DNA of 64,000 nucleotides from Rhabdornis inornatus (lineage: Eukaryota > Chordata > Aves > Passeriformes > Rhabdornithidae). The first letter of the stretch is position 1. Each line of letters begins with the position of its first letter. Where the stretch lies: the NCBI GenBank assembly GCA_013397075.1, contig VWZS01000547.1, positions 2,751,135 to 2,815,134 of the forward strand, in the 5' to 3' direction. A program made the translations under genes and the position numbers. Positions 1 through 12,700 of the stretch are shown here, in pieces. The notes beneath the pieces were generated by a model. The model was given only the letters and a program-made list of their open reading frames with translations, made no database searches and had not been told where the DNA came from.

Positions 1-878
1 TTTACATGTTAATAAACTCCAGTGACAACAGCTACTGATGTATGAGTAGATAAAACATCAGAGATAAAAATCTACTTTTTTCTACATATCAGAACATGGT
101 GGGTTTGCCATCAAAATTTCATGAGGGAACTGTACCAGAACAACCCAGATAAGAGATAAGGCACAGAGCAGGAGGAGCAGCAGCCAAAACACTGCTCTAA
201 GCTCACACCTGGAAAACAAAGAACTAAAAAGCAGTAACTGTATCAAGCAGGGAGCCAGAGCAGTGCCCCCACTCTGTCAGCAGAGACAGAGGCAGATACT
301 TCCAGGTAGACATTCCCTGCCCTGAGCCACAATGGCTGCCAAATTAGGTTCTTGCCCTTCCCTTTCACAATTTGCATTAGCTTGGCAATCTATGTGAAAT
401 TTGATGTTTCTAGATCAGTTCCTCCATATACAAAAAACATTTGCTGCACAGGTGCTGACAGAGGTCCTTGACAAGAGGAGCAATTGCTACACCTCTCCCT
501 TCAATCTCCAGTGTTCACATTGCTTTAGAAGATGGTGTTGTCTGGCAGCTAAATTGAGATCCCGCACACGAGAAATCATCTGCTTCCTTTCTGCAGGATT
601 ATTCTACTCTTTTCTAATTCACCATGCTAAGATATTCTCCAACTTTTAGCTTTGAGAATGTCTTTTTGAACAAGTGCTTTCATTTTTGATTACGTGAGAA
701 GTACTGCTTCAATTATCTCCATTTCACAATATCACTGGTGACTGAAATGGGTAACTACAGACTCAAGAAAGCACATCCTTTAGTTCTGTCCCAGGAAAGG
801 ATCTACTGTGTTTCCGAAACACCTGCATGGAGAAAAACAAGTGCAATAAATAGAATACAGTAAATGGCATGTACATAC
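1..878 (-). other. CREBBP: CREBBP intron 2 (partial, 5' part)
   Basis: This stretch follows the splice donor of CREBBP exon 2 in the direction of transcription, so it is the 5' part of intron 2; the intron continues beyond the left edge of the window. The donor reads AAA|GTATGT on the minus strand. I see no second coding exon, repeat or RNA gene here. The open frame of exon 2 runs on into this intron as far as about position 780, but that extension has no resemblance to CBP. Confidence 0.8.
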
Positions 879-1591
879 TTTAGTAATTGCTCCTGTCTGT
901 GCTGTGTTCAGCCCGGTGTGCCCAGCCATCTGTGGAGATACTTGGGTTAAAGTCTCTGCCAGCACACTGCCTGCATTCCCCTGCATGGCAGGGGCAGAAT
1001 ATTGCATTCCTGCTCCCCTTCCTCTTCCAGCTGCCCCAAGAGATCCATTCATTACCTGCCCTTGTCCTTGCTGAGGCTGATTCATTAAACTGTGAGCAGA
1101 ATTACTGTTGAGAAGGCTCTGGTGTGTCTGACTGAAATTAGTATTCATACATATCCCAGGTCCAGTCTGTGATGTTGCAGGGCTGCTCGTCACCATTCCC
1201 ACTTGTTTTTGTGCTTGAGAGTTCAGAGTTTGGGATGCAGGTGTGGTAGGTCCAGAGGTGCTGGCTGCTTGCTTGGCCAGGCTGGGAGCAGAGGAGTCCC
1301 CTGGGTTCAGAGGGCTCTTACCCATGGCGCTCAGATTCCCGATGTTCGCGCTGTTCGGCTGCCCCTGGACCTGAGCACCAACCCCCTGCTGCACGGGGCT
1401 GCTCGAGTTCACATTGCCAATTCCTGGGTTTAAGGAAGAGCTGCTGCTTCCCCTCAGAAGTTCAGAAAGTTGTTTGTGTTTGGAAGCCGCATCTGGAACG
1501 AGGTTCCCACTGCTGTTCAAAAGGCCCAACTCGCCATTGGGGATCAGCTCATCAGGAAGATCATTTTCCAAGTCAAACAAAGATCCGTAAT
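879..1591 (-). CDS. CREBBP: CREBBP (CBP) coding exon 2, internal exon of CREB-binding protein
   Basis: CREB-binding protein is a nuclear transcriptional coactivator and lysine acetyltransferase. This exon encodes part of its disordered N-terminus, about residues 29-266 by the mammalian numbering. The translation contains hallmarks of CBP: SLFDLENDLPDELIPNG, DAASKHKQLSELLRG with the LSELL nuclear-receptor box at about residues 70-74, SSPATSQTGPGICMN, NGSLGAAGRGRGAGM and LAETLTQVSPQM. It matches CBP rather than the paralogue EP300, which diverges after the LSELL box. On the minus strand the acceptor is a pyrimidine-rich run ending ACTTGTAG|ATTACGG and the donor is AAA|GTATGT. The exon is 713 nt, the length I recall for human exon 2, and starts with two bases of a split Asp codon. 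An apparent start at 1580 is a TTG Leu codon, not an initiator. The rest of CBP (KIX, bromodomain, HAT) lies left of the window. Identification is very secure. Confidence 0.97.
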
Positions 1592-2063
1592 CTACAAGTT
1601 AAAACAGAAACGTGGGTGAGAAAACATGACAAAGGAGTAGCTAAAATATTTATCTTTGCTACTTTGTAACAGTGTGAACAACGACAGGCATTCAGGATGT
1701 CTTTACCCAAGACAAAGAAGTGAGCAAGGGTCCCCACTACACGAACTCCTGAGCCTTTCAGAGCAGTCATCACACACTGTGCACACACAGCCAACCATGC
1801 AGGGTACAGCCCTGGCCCATAAACAGGTTTTCTGGCAAGAATTTTGATGAAACAAAGCTTAAGAAAACTAAGGTGGCATGAATACAATGATCTAATCTAA
1901 CGCTTAAATTTCCCTTGTTTTGGCTAAAAGATGAGGGCAGAAATAACAACAGATTTTTTTCCTATTGATTTACTCTCCCAAAAGAGCAATTACATCACCT
2001 TTTCCAACCTCCTCTGTAATCCCAAGCTACCGCATTTCACCCAGCAATTCTACCTCAACCCTG

Positions 2064-2119
2064 TCATTTATGTGTGCACATGGCCAAAGAACATCTTGGC
2101 CATGTGCACACATAAATGA
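2064..2119. repeat. Perfect 24-bp inverted repeat with 8-base loop
   Basis: Bases 2064-2087 are the exact reverse complement of 2096-2119, separated by the eight bases 2088-2095 (AGAACATC). All 24 pairs are Watson-Crick, and the stem includes GTGTGCACATGGCCAA. Pairing stops abruptly at the outer ends (G2063 against A2120). It sits about 470 bases upstream of exon 2 in inferred CREBBP intron 1, so the pre-mRNA could fold here. It could be a template-switch palindrome, a very short foldback element or a small-RNA precursor; the sequence alone does not decide. Confidence 0.9.
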
Positions 2120-3691
2120 ACCAGCACCGGTTCAAAACTCCACCAAAGGACAACAGCAGTTTGATCCCAGTCTCACATATAAAGACATTTAAGATCGGTT
2201 TCTAGTCATTGATTTGTACCATGATCTGCTACCTCAGAAGATCCCGAAAGGCACTCGGGATTTTCTCCTTGTAATGCCTCTTGAATCGAGTCACTGCTCA
2301 ATTCCTGAACAGCTCAAATAATTCAAATTGCTCTGTAAGTGCCCAGCCCTCGTTTATCATGCCCAATATTGACAGAGGTAATCCACACACTCTCCAGATG
2401 AGCAAAATAAATCAATCAAATCTTCATTAAGCCACTTGAAGGAACAGCTCTGCCTGGCTGCAACATCCAGTTTAATAAAAAAGTGGTGGGCCTTTTTTAT
2501 TCCTTTAAAGGACCAACTCAGGTTCACTAAAATATTTTATTGCACATGACAAGCAGCATCTGTGTAACAAGGTTATTTTAGTATGTAACTAAAAACCAGA
2601 GCATTACTTCACTGTATGTAGGTACTTCCAAATGAAAATAAAAGTTATGTATTTGAAGACATAAGGACAGGCACATACAGCAGTATTTATAAACATCTGA
2701 GCAGACCAGCCTCAATGCACCAGTGTAGCTGTTCAAACATTCAACACATCTTGGAAGAGTTTTCCAGTCCAAGGATGTGAACTAAAACAATCACTTCTCA
2801 CAGTAACATAAATGTGTGAAAACTTTACTTTGCCCCCCAAGCCAGCCCTGACAAACCCCAGTCCTTCACACTGAGCAACAAGCCACTTTTTCTCCAGGTT
2901 AGGGCAAAGAAGAGTTCTTTACTAAAGAAGGATATTCCAAAAGCTTCATTGTTTTAAAGTTTAATTCGCTCTTCAACCACAAAAAGATGGTGCAAGATCC
3001 AGGCTGCAAAAATGATGTAAGATGGTACATTGAAAAGAAACAACAAACCTCAAGCAACATATAAACTGCATCACAAAGCACAGATGCATCACCAAGCCCT
3101 CTCAGAACATTTTAATATCATGCATTTCATCAGCATGTGCATTTCCAATTCAACCTAACCAAAGAAAAATTAATAAAAATGGTCAGACTTGCAATGACTA
3201 GTGAATTACACAAACAAGTGCAGTAAACAAAGACAAAACATTAAATTCTGGCTGTTTTGAGGTGCTCAAAGCACCACGTCCTTCAGGGATCCACAGCCTG
3301 CCATCATCACCTACTGGAGTCAATAATCCCTCCAGGACTGCATGATGTCAGCCATGACAAAAACTCCCTGCTCAGAACAGAGCCCCTGCTCCCTTCCGAG
3401 CAGGCAAGGAACAAGCTAACATTTCATTTAGCAAAGTTCATTAAAGTATTTTTAATTTATCTTATTTTCTGCCTTTCATTTCAGATCTTTAGTTCATCTT
3501 TTCTGCTTGTCTTCTAGAAAAATTCCTGGTGTACCTTTGACTCTATGATCGCTTCATCTCTCCTCTTTCCCACACAACCACTCCACACTGACCATGCTGC
3601 AATCTGCCACTTCCTGTACGTTTTGGTTCTTCTTTTTCTCCTCCAAGATTTCCCTATTTGAGCCCAGGATGCTGGGAGGCTCTGGGAGGCT

Positions 3692-3707
3692 CTGCCACCG
3701 GTGGCAG
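3692..3707. repeat. 16-bp perfect palindrome beside a short tandem duplication
   Basis: The sequence CTGCCACCGGTGGCAG is self-complementary. It follows a 10-base unit (TGGGAGGCTC) repeated about 2.2 times at 3673-3694. No function is assigned. Confidence 0.6.
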
Positions 3708-5246
3708 TTGCAGCTGGAGCCTGACCAAAGCCACCACCAAGGATGAGACAAGGAGTCAGGGCTGAGGCTTGGTCTTTGTTAAACTGCTCTCACCACCCCA
3801 GCTCCTCCCACGTTCAAGGTTTTACAGTGCTTGTTCACACAACTTCTGTGAATCCCATCAAAAGGTGTTCTTCCAAGCTTCTGCACCAAAATTGTTCATA
3901 TTTCATGGACAATAGATGTGTGGGTGCAGGGATAGGAGCAGAGAAGAAGAGACAAAATATGAAGGGGGAACATGTAGCTGTGGCTTAAAGAGTAGCTTTT
4001 TCCAGCTGTATTTCAAAATGGGATGCTGGAGTATAAATGCTCAATTTGTTTTTTTGCTTGGCTGGCTGGACTCTCTCAGTCTTGCCAGAGCCAAGAACTG
4101 GAAATGTTTTTGCAGTTTACAAAAAAGAGTGAAGAAAGCATTTGGGAATACTGCCACCTAAAACCTGAAGTAATCTACCACTCCTAAGCTCCTGTAAGAA
4201 GGCTGTACATTAAGGTTAGACATGGAAAATGTACAGCTCTGCCAGCAGGAAAATAAAAAGCAGGTAAACAACTTAACACAATGGTCCTGTAAAAATTCAC
4301 CAAGAATTCAATTGTTCATGCAATGATTAATCATCTTCTTTTATATTTCATCAGAGTCATGCACATTAAAAACAGCAACACAAGGCACATTTTACAACGG
4401 TTATAAAATACAACAGAAAACAAAAATCTACTTGAGCATGTCTGCAACAAATCCATAAAGATAAGAGATTGTCTTGGCAGTTATAAAAAGAATAAATATA
4501 TTTACACACATATAAAAATCTGCCATAATAAGAACACGGCCCATTTCTACCGACAGAGAAATGAAAAGCAACTGCAGTCCCTCCATCCTCATAAGAAGAG
4601 CAGAATTGATCCCATTCTCAATGCTTCAACTGTTTCTCAAAGGCAGCTACCAAGAGGCTAAAAACCAAGGGATGCCTTTGCCTTTACTTACATGCAGTCA
4701 CCTGAAGCAATGGTCTCACCTTTGCTGAGAAGTCTCACCAAGCTTTAACCTGCTCCATCCTCAAACTGCCATGCACCCAGCACACATCAGAGCAGCAGAA
4801 GTGGTCTGGATTTTAAAGGAGAACACATTCCCTAAACCCATAAGGCACATACCTCTAATTCAGTGCTCAGGAAGCAGCAGAGCTGACTAAGGCAGTGGAG
4901 ATTCACCTTGTCGTGTCTTGTCTCTAACACAGCACCTCTGATCCTAAACCTCACACTTTTCATTACCTCTGTCACATAAACCCCAACGTCCTCGTAACAG
5001 CAATGCACCAAAAAACCAGAGATTATGTTTTCTGGAAGGCATGGAAAAGCACTAGGCAAGTACCACACCCCCACTCTTTCCAAAGGGCTCCTTTTCCAAT
5101 TTGAGCATTCTGCATTCTTCGAGGAGCTATTTTCACACATAGAAGATAACCACACTTGAGACACTTCCTCTCCTAATTTCAGTCTTATGAGCTTAAATGT
5201 CACAGTTTTGTGCCTTCCTGGACAACACTTTCAGCAACTGGAATTT

Positions 5247-5263
5247 AAAAAAAAAAAAAAAAA
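5247..5263 (+). repeat. Poly(A) run, 17 bases
   Basis: A homopolymer of 17 A follows GGAATTT and precedes GCTGTTC. I found no recognisable retrocopied gene upstream of it and no obvious target-site duplication, so it is recorded only as a simple repeat. Confidence 0.6.
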
Positions 5264-6449
5264 GCTGTTCTGGTTCTTTCTAGGCCTTCTCAGAAGAGGA
5301 AACCCCAAAACTGTTTTGCATCCTGAAGGCAGAACATTCTCATCTGTACAACTGCTTGTGACTGTTACCGGGAGACTTCCCTAATATACATATTCAATCA
5401 ATTAACTTGTTTCAATGTCACCATTTTTTCCCCTTTAGCTCAGCCAGGAGAGGCGACAAACATCCTAAGGTGTTTCATTATGTGACTTATTATCTCAAAT
5501 GTATCTCACAGCAAGAAGGAGAACTATCAAATTCAGTTTTATTTTTCACAGCATAATCTTTGCCTGAGATGTGACTGAGTTTTCCTGTCACAAACTGACT
5601 GCTTGTGGCATGGAGCAGACACTGAAGTCCAGCACACAAGCAGTATTTTCACCATGCCTTTCTTTCATGCCAACATAGCTGTTACATTTCAGTGAGCCCA
5701 ATTTTGTTTTGTAAGGCTTCTTTCAATCATGCCAGACCCCAGCAGACAAAGCCTCAACAGTTCAGAGCTCCAGCCATTCCCTAAAATTCACTGTCAGGTA
5801 GCTCCCCTCAATAGCCACACTGTGTGGCACAGTCAGCAATTACCACGTCCACTCCAACCTCCTCTCAAGGTTTGAGGATTCTGTAATATATTGTTTCACA
5901 AAAGACAATTATTGCATTTAATATTTTAGAATAATTAAACAACTCATTCATGGAAAATCTAAAATTTCTGGGAAGGAAGCTTTAGATTTGTGTCTTTCCC
6001 TAACAAGACATGGAAATCTTGGGAACTGACATGCATCTGACCTTGACTTTCAGTAGAGCAGCATCACTTCTTCCAAACACAATGTTTAACAACCAGGTTG
6101 AGAATGATGGTGGTAAGAGACCCAACTGGGTTAAGAAGACCCTGATGGCTAGGTGGAGGGTGGTGAGAAGGAATGAGAGATCCAACATCGAGGATCTGGA
6201 TGAGTCTCAACAATTTATGGCTTGAATAGTAAGAGATTTGAATATTTAGCTAAATTTCTACCTGCCTGATCGTTTAAACTACTTGCACTTGGGATGAGAA
6301 AGGAATAGTCTGGGTCACTCATTGCTAAGTCACTGGACTGGCCACAACTCAAATATGTTGATATGAACCTCACTTTCTGAAATCCTTGGGACTTATCTCC
6401 AGAAAATTCACTGGACTCATCATCACAGCCCTCTCTTGTTGACAGACCC

Positions 6450-6760
6450 ACAGGCACTCAGGTTGGAAGGGACATCAAGTCTGCCTACAGCCCAGCCCTC
6501 CACCTCCTCTCGAAGGACACAAGCTCTAGCCCCCAATCTCCTGAGCAGCCCTTCACTGAACTCATCCCAGCTCCTCCATGACCTTCCCAGTGATGGATAG
6601 GAGGCTCAACAGTCTGGAGCTGACTGCATTGTCTTTTAACCCTTTTTGAAAATGGGTTCAACACTTGCCTTCTCTCTCGCTTTCCTATGGCTGAGATTTT
6701 AGAGACAGCTCCTAATATCTCCTCCAACCCATTTTGGTAAGACCTCAGCAACTAAGTGAC
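6450..6760 (-). mobile_element. Old CR1-like LINE fragment (approximate limits)
   Basis: The left end reads AGGTTGGAAGGGACATCAAG, the reverse complement of a CR1 3' region. Further right are degraded blocks (such as TTTGAAAATGGGTTCAACA) in the order expected for an antisense CR1. It lacks the clean terminal octamers and is clearly more diverged than the copies at 25, 28 and 39 kb. The boundaries are estimates. Confidence 0.45.
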
Positions 6761-9700
6761 TTTTTAAAACTGAAGCTTGTTACACAAACAAATCATGAAA
6801 CAAATGGAAAAAAAAAAAATCAGTTCTCTTCTAACCTCTACTGCAATACTACCTGTATTCCTGACTCAGCTCCTGACACCAGCTCCACCAGCAGACACAT
6901 GAGCCAGGATGGGGAAAATGCACATATCCACATCCTTTATACCACCACTAAGGTGTGATAACAACTACCACCTGATACAGGAAAAGCCACCTGTTCTCTC
7001 CCTGTCCTCCTCACCTCCATGAAAAGAGAGCAGTATAAACTGAGATCCTTCTTTGGTCACACCAGGTTTAGTCCCCAGCCTCTTTTTCCACTTCTGTGTT
7101 TTGTGTCATGATGTCATAACCTCAAGGTTCTCTCTGCTGTACTTGTACAAATTGTCTCCACCATCTCTCTTTTGCTGTGCTCATAGTGACAACACAAGCT
7201 GTGTTAAAAATCTAGGAAAATCTGATACACTGGTTTATTTCAGAAATAATTGGTGGGTTTACAGATTATTCTACCCTTTCATAAAAATAAATCACATATT
7301 ACTTGAATGTTTCCCTATCAGTTACAAAGTAGTATATGAGCGCACATTAAATGGCCCTTGCATCTGGCAATAAGGTTTATATAAAGAAGCAAATATGAAA
7401 AATATTCAGATAAGAAGCTAGTCTCTAATCTCTTCCCAGAGACCAGAGGGGAATAAAGCCAAGGTAACGCAAAATGCATGGCAGAAGCAGCCGAACGAGA
7501 GTGCTCACTCTGGTCTGCTCTTAGAAGCATCAGATGGCAAATGATGGGATTGCCTTTGCCTTCCTCTGCCCCTCCCCAAAAACCATTCTTCTTCTTAATT
7601 GTTTCCCAAGCTATCTTCACTATTTTGACACAGTTGCCATGTCAGCTCTTGTGAATAAGTCTAAATCCCACCCAGCAGCATCGACAAGACACACATGGCT
7701 ACTGTCCCAGAGCACATGGCTACCAGGCTAACCCTCTTACAGACCAGAAGGCTTCAGTAAATTTATTTACCATAAGAAGACAAACCCGGACAGAAGGAAG
7801 AAGAGGCAATCTGCATCCAGACTGGGAGACACCACACTGGGAACATCAGCTTCTCATTCACAAAAATCATCCTGATGACGATTAAATACTTGAAGGTTCT
7901 TGGAGCACATTAACATTAACAGAAGCGAGACTGCCTTCTCATCCTATCACAAACACACACATCGTGCCTCTTGCCCAAACCTAACAGCTGACAGAACATT
8001 TAAGTTCAGAATGACCCTTTTAAAAAGAATCATCTTAGAGTCTGGTAATTAGTAATGGGCACTTGCTTAAGTCAGCATGAAATGCACAGCCTGTACCAAG
8101 CCAGTGTCTGCCTTGAGATGACTCCCACAGCCTCCCTTATGGCTATGCCCCCCACACTGCCCACCTGGAAAGGGAATCAGCACATAACACACAAGGACAC
8201 GAATTATCTCGACAAACTTTAGCTGTGACATTCCCTGGCCAGAGACTCCTTAGTGAATATATTGCCAACACAGGTGGTTCAGATTTTGAAGTGCTCAGTT
8301 CCTCAACTCGAGCTCAGTTCTGGCTCAGGAGCTCTCTTCAGCTACATGAGTCCTTCTATGAAAATTCCCACCTTCACACAGCTTCAGCAGGACCACAGAA
8401 CAGGCCTGTTCTGGGAAGTCTGAAATATATAAATACATACTTGAAGTAATATTATGAAACAAGGAAAAAAAACTAAGCAACTTTACTATGAAACAGGCAA
8501 GTCTAGGGTCTCCTCTGTGATGTATAAAAGCTGCAGGAAGTACATATTCCGTTCTTTAAAATGCCACTTTTCCCTCCCTATTTCTGATACCAAATTTAAC
8601 TATCTTCTGCTTGGCAACTCAAATTCAGCTGTGCAAAGACATACAACCCAAAACAAACCAAACATACATGAGGAAGCAACAGCAGACTGGCACTTAAAAC
8701 TAATGTTTTTTGTATATTTATGTCTAAAAAAGCTTCCAACTGTAACTGACAATACAAAAAACCCCAACTCCCTCATGAATCTTTTACTTTAAAGCACTGA
8801 TTTCAGTGAGATGAGGCTGTTTTGAACCATTTTCATTAATAGTTTCCTTTAGGGGCTTTATGAACTTAGGAAAAAACTCCACAGCTATTCCAAACCAGAC
8901 TCATACTCAGTACTTACTCAAGCCACTTGGTAATTTCCCCATCCCTTTTCTCCATGAGGTGACACTACACAAGAGATGACACAGAAGTGATGTCATCAGC
9001 AACACCCACTAACCCAGCTACTGAAGTAGTGGCAAAGTGGCAAAGCTGGGCAGAGCAAGAGAGCAGCTCGTGCTCTCCTGGTGACACACACGGACAGGAG
9101 TTGCAATCTAATTTTTATTTTTATAAATAAAAATATTTTATTGTTATAAATAACTTAATATATTTTTTAAAATCTAATCCCATTTTACTTCTCACTCTGC
9201 AGCAGAAGGTCTCCAGCTGTGATTCTGGTCTCTGCTGTGTCCAACTATAGCAGGAAAATGACTGGGAGATTGGGAGGAACAGTCGTCCAGGGAAGAACGA
9301 CTGCTTTTCCCAATGCTGTATTCCCAAGGAAGCTTTCACAGCACTAAAGGTGACCTGCAGGGAAGTGGGGGGGTATTTTACAGACTTATAGATGTATAAA
9401 TAAAAATATATCCACACACAAACTGCAAACCAAAGATACTGTATTTATCCAGTGTCATAAATACGATCCTGATTTCTCAACGGTGGCAAATAAGAAAGCA
9501 GGAAAGGAAGAGTATGTTAAGAGATTTAGATTATGAGTTATAATTATCACTGCTAATAGAAGCTGCAGTTTTCTTTTAATTCACACTTATGATTCTGCAA
9601 AATACTTAATAGTATTTATTGAAGCATCTTTATTAAAGAGTTTTCAAATAAACAGTTTAGGTTCTCTCTGTATCTTAAGACATCTGAGAAGACAGATGGA

Positions 9701-12700
9701 AAACATCACATATGTTAAAAGGAAGATTTACAAAGCAAAAATTCTTGAAAGTGTAAACCAAATTAGGGTGGAAGTGTCAGATTTCTAACTTATCCCTCAT
9801 GTTTTTTCACTGTGTAAGAACAAACTCCAGAATTTTTGAAATTGGGTTTTTCAACTACCCCCTCCACCCTGATTTCACACATTAACCTTCAGTATCTTGT
9901 TAAAAAGGTGAGGGTTTTTTTTCATGTTCTTCTCTCTTAGCAGGTAGCAACAGTAAATAAAATATCTAATAAAGAGAAACACTAAGAATATGTGGGGGTT
10001 TTTAATGTGAAGCTGCAGGTATAATAAAAAAGCACAGCGTGTTGCTGTAGAAATAATTAATGGCACGGGACGATGACACCAAGCAATGTCCAGCCAAAAT
10101 AAAAAGTGAATAATTTGCAGCAGAAAACTGGGAATAATTTCACAAGCTACCAAGAGATCTCTGGAGTACAGCAAACACACAGTCTCTATCCCTGCCTGCT
10201 GCTGGCAGGGCTTCTCCAGGATCTCTATGCCACAGCATTAGACAGTATTTTCCTAGTTAACTTTAAGTCACTGGAGGGGGAATAAGTTTGAAGTCCCCGG
10301 TACATGTGCAATTATGAAAGTATGAATATCAAGAAAACAAAGGAATGGGCAAAATGGTAGGACTGTGGACGGCCACATATGATGAGGGTAGCAGATCATC
10401 TGCTCGACTTTTCATCCCACACAGACATGAGTGTCAAACTCCTTGGAAAATCCTGTAAAAGCCCACAAACATCGAGAAAGTACACAATACCCTGCTATCA
10501 GCAATGCCTCAGGAACTGGTAAGAATTAGCTGTGCTAGACTCTATAAATGAGCCCATTTCTAATCTCATAAATCTCCTGTCCCAGATCACAAATGTTGGC
10601 ATCAAGTTATGCAGGCCAGTCACTTCAGGTGAAAAAAAACCCCAACAGTTTACATCAAACTTCTAGCTCAAAATAAACATCTTGCTTGGCATCATCCCCT
10701 CCTATTCACCACCCCCATGGTTCCATGAGTTTTAAACAATATAACTATGAAGTACTCCACAAGAAACAATATAGCCATGAAATATCCCACTCGTTTTTCC
10801 CATCCAAGATACTCAGGGCACGAGTACCACAAAACAAACAACAAAAAAAACCACAAACAAACAAAAATGACATTCCCATGGAATAATTACAACTATGCAC
10901 ACTCCCTCACCTACAGCTTTTCAGAAAATGAATTGCTCCCCTAAATTTTCTGCCTACAAATTGAGAGCATGTGCACCTATGAAATTATCCTTTTACTTGT
11001 TCCAGGGAGAGAAAAAGGAAGGGTGTGTGGAACTGTGATGCTTACTGCCACAGCACACAGATGACACTCAAGTTTTGCAGGTATCATACAAAACAAGAGC
11101 AGACCGATTACACAGGCTTCCATGAAGCTTTTCAGCCACACAGGAATGAATGCTTTAAAACATCCATACTAACGCTTTCACGTGCCCAAACAAAATCTGG
11201 GTTTAGATCACCGAGACGTCACTCCATCTGAAGTCTCTGCTAAGAATGTGAACACAAGTTTAGAAAACCCTGCTGTCTTTCCTTAAGCTACTTTGCTTTT
11301 GTCCACCTCTTTTCAAACTAAAACCTAAATCCACTGCAATACACCTATCTGGTTTTTGGCAGGAGAGCAGGATCAAATCAGGCTGCGCATCGACACGAAA
11401 ACTCCCTTCTGCGAGGTTCTGTGGCTGGCTGGGAGTCAGACAGAGATCTACTTATCTCAGCACGTAGGGAGGCACGTGCAACAGGGCCAGCCTTTCCCCA
11501 GTGTAAAATCTGGGTCCTGGATGCCAACACATGAGCTGGGAAGAAAACAGGAGTTACAAGGGAGCTTGGCCCACAGCTTTTGCAGCAGCAGCCATGTGGC
11601 TTAATCTGTGCGGGATCAGAATTTACAGAGGAAAAATGAATCAAAAATCAACAAAACCCCCTACAGAAGGAAGTGTGAAGTGAAAACCTAGCTCTAATGG
11701 ACTTTGGAAGCTGCTCATCTCACCTTCTTCCCAACTTCACCTACTTTAGGAATTTGTTAACTCCTGATGTCCTCAGGGACACCTCTGCTCTGGCCCAGAT
11801 TACACTGTGTTGCCCCTGGAACTGGTGCAGCACCACAGCAGCAGAAACTGCAGGGAACACAATGAACACAGACAGAAGTATGACTTCAGTGAAACCCAGA
11901 CCCTCACTGAGCTACGTTCAGAAGGGATGACAGTCCAGGGGCCCCTGAACACCTCCAGCTCTGCAGCTCCTCCATTCAGGCACGTTTTTCCCAACCAGCC
12001 TGAGACCAGCTCGAGAACGCCGCCAGGTCTCTGTATATTCTGCTGAAGGACCAATGCCAGCAATGTACAAAACAATCACAACGCTCAGCACTGAAATAAC
12101 ACACTACCATAAGCAAAGTTACTGTAATTCTACTTTTTGTAGGAGTCCCTTGTTTATTCTGCGGTGCTGGATGAGAACGTCTCACAACAGCCACAGAGGA
12201 GACAAATGTTTAGGTATGAAAACGCCTGTGTATCCAATAAAGCAGTAATTAGACAAAAGCACTACTCCTACCTGGCTAGACAAGGAAAAATCTTTCCCAC
12301 GGACATTTTACCACAGGAGTCAGCTCCTTCAATACGGCACAGCAACGGCAAGTGAAGTTAACAGCCAGGAGTCTTAACTCTCCTTTATTGATACAAAGAG
12401 CAGCGGGGCAACTGCAAAATGGGACTATCATGAAACTTAACGATGGTCACAGCACCCATTTCTGTTATCCTTTCATCTCTGCGCCCTTCTGCAAGATCAG
12501 ACACTGGATTTAGCTGCTTAGGTTTAACAGAAAAGGCTGTATTTTCAGAAGGTAAGCAGACCAATTTCAACGGCACAAACTTTGCCCCGGTAAGCTGAGG
12601 AGCTATTTTTATCAGAAAGATTAAAGGCAGCTAAAACTTACCCTGACAAAAGGAGTTGCTTAACATCACCGCATCAAAGCATCAAGAGAAATATAAACAA

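Noticed and set aside
1203..1433. Open frames on the + strand within CREBBP exon 2
   Set aside because: They are antisense to a secure coding exon, with no independent signal.
5247..5263. A17 run considered as the tail of a processed pseudogene
   Set aside because: No retrocopied coding sequence is recognisable upstream and no target-site duplication is evident.
6010..6225. 71-codon + strand open frame with a protein-like, charged composition
   Set aside because: No family recognised, no splice or promoter context, and it lies antisense inside the inferred CREBBP intron. A short frame of this length is expected by chance.
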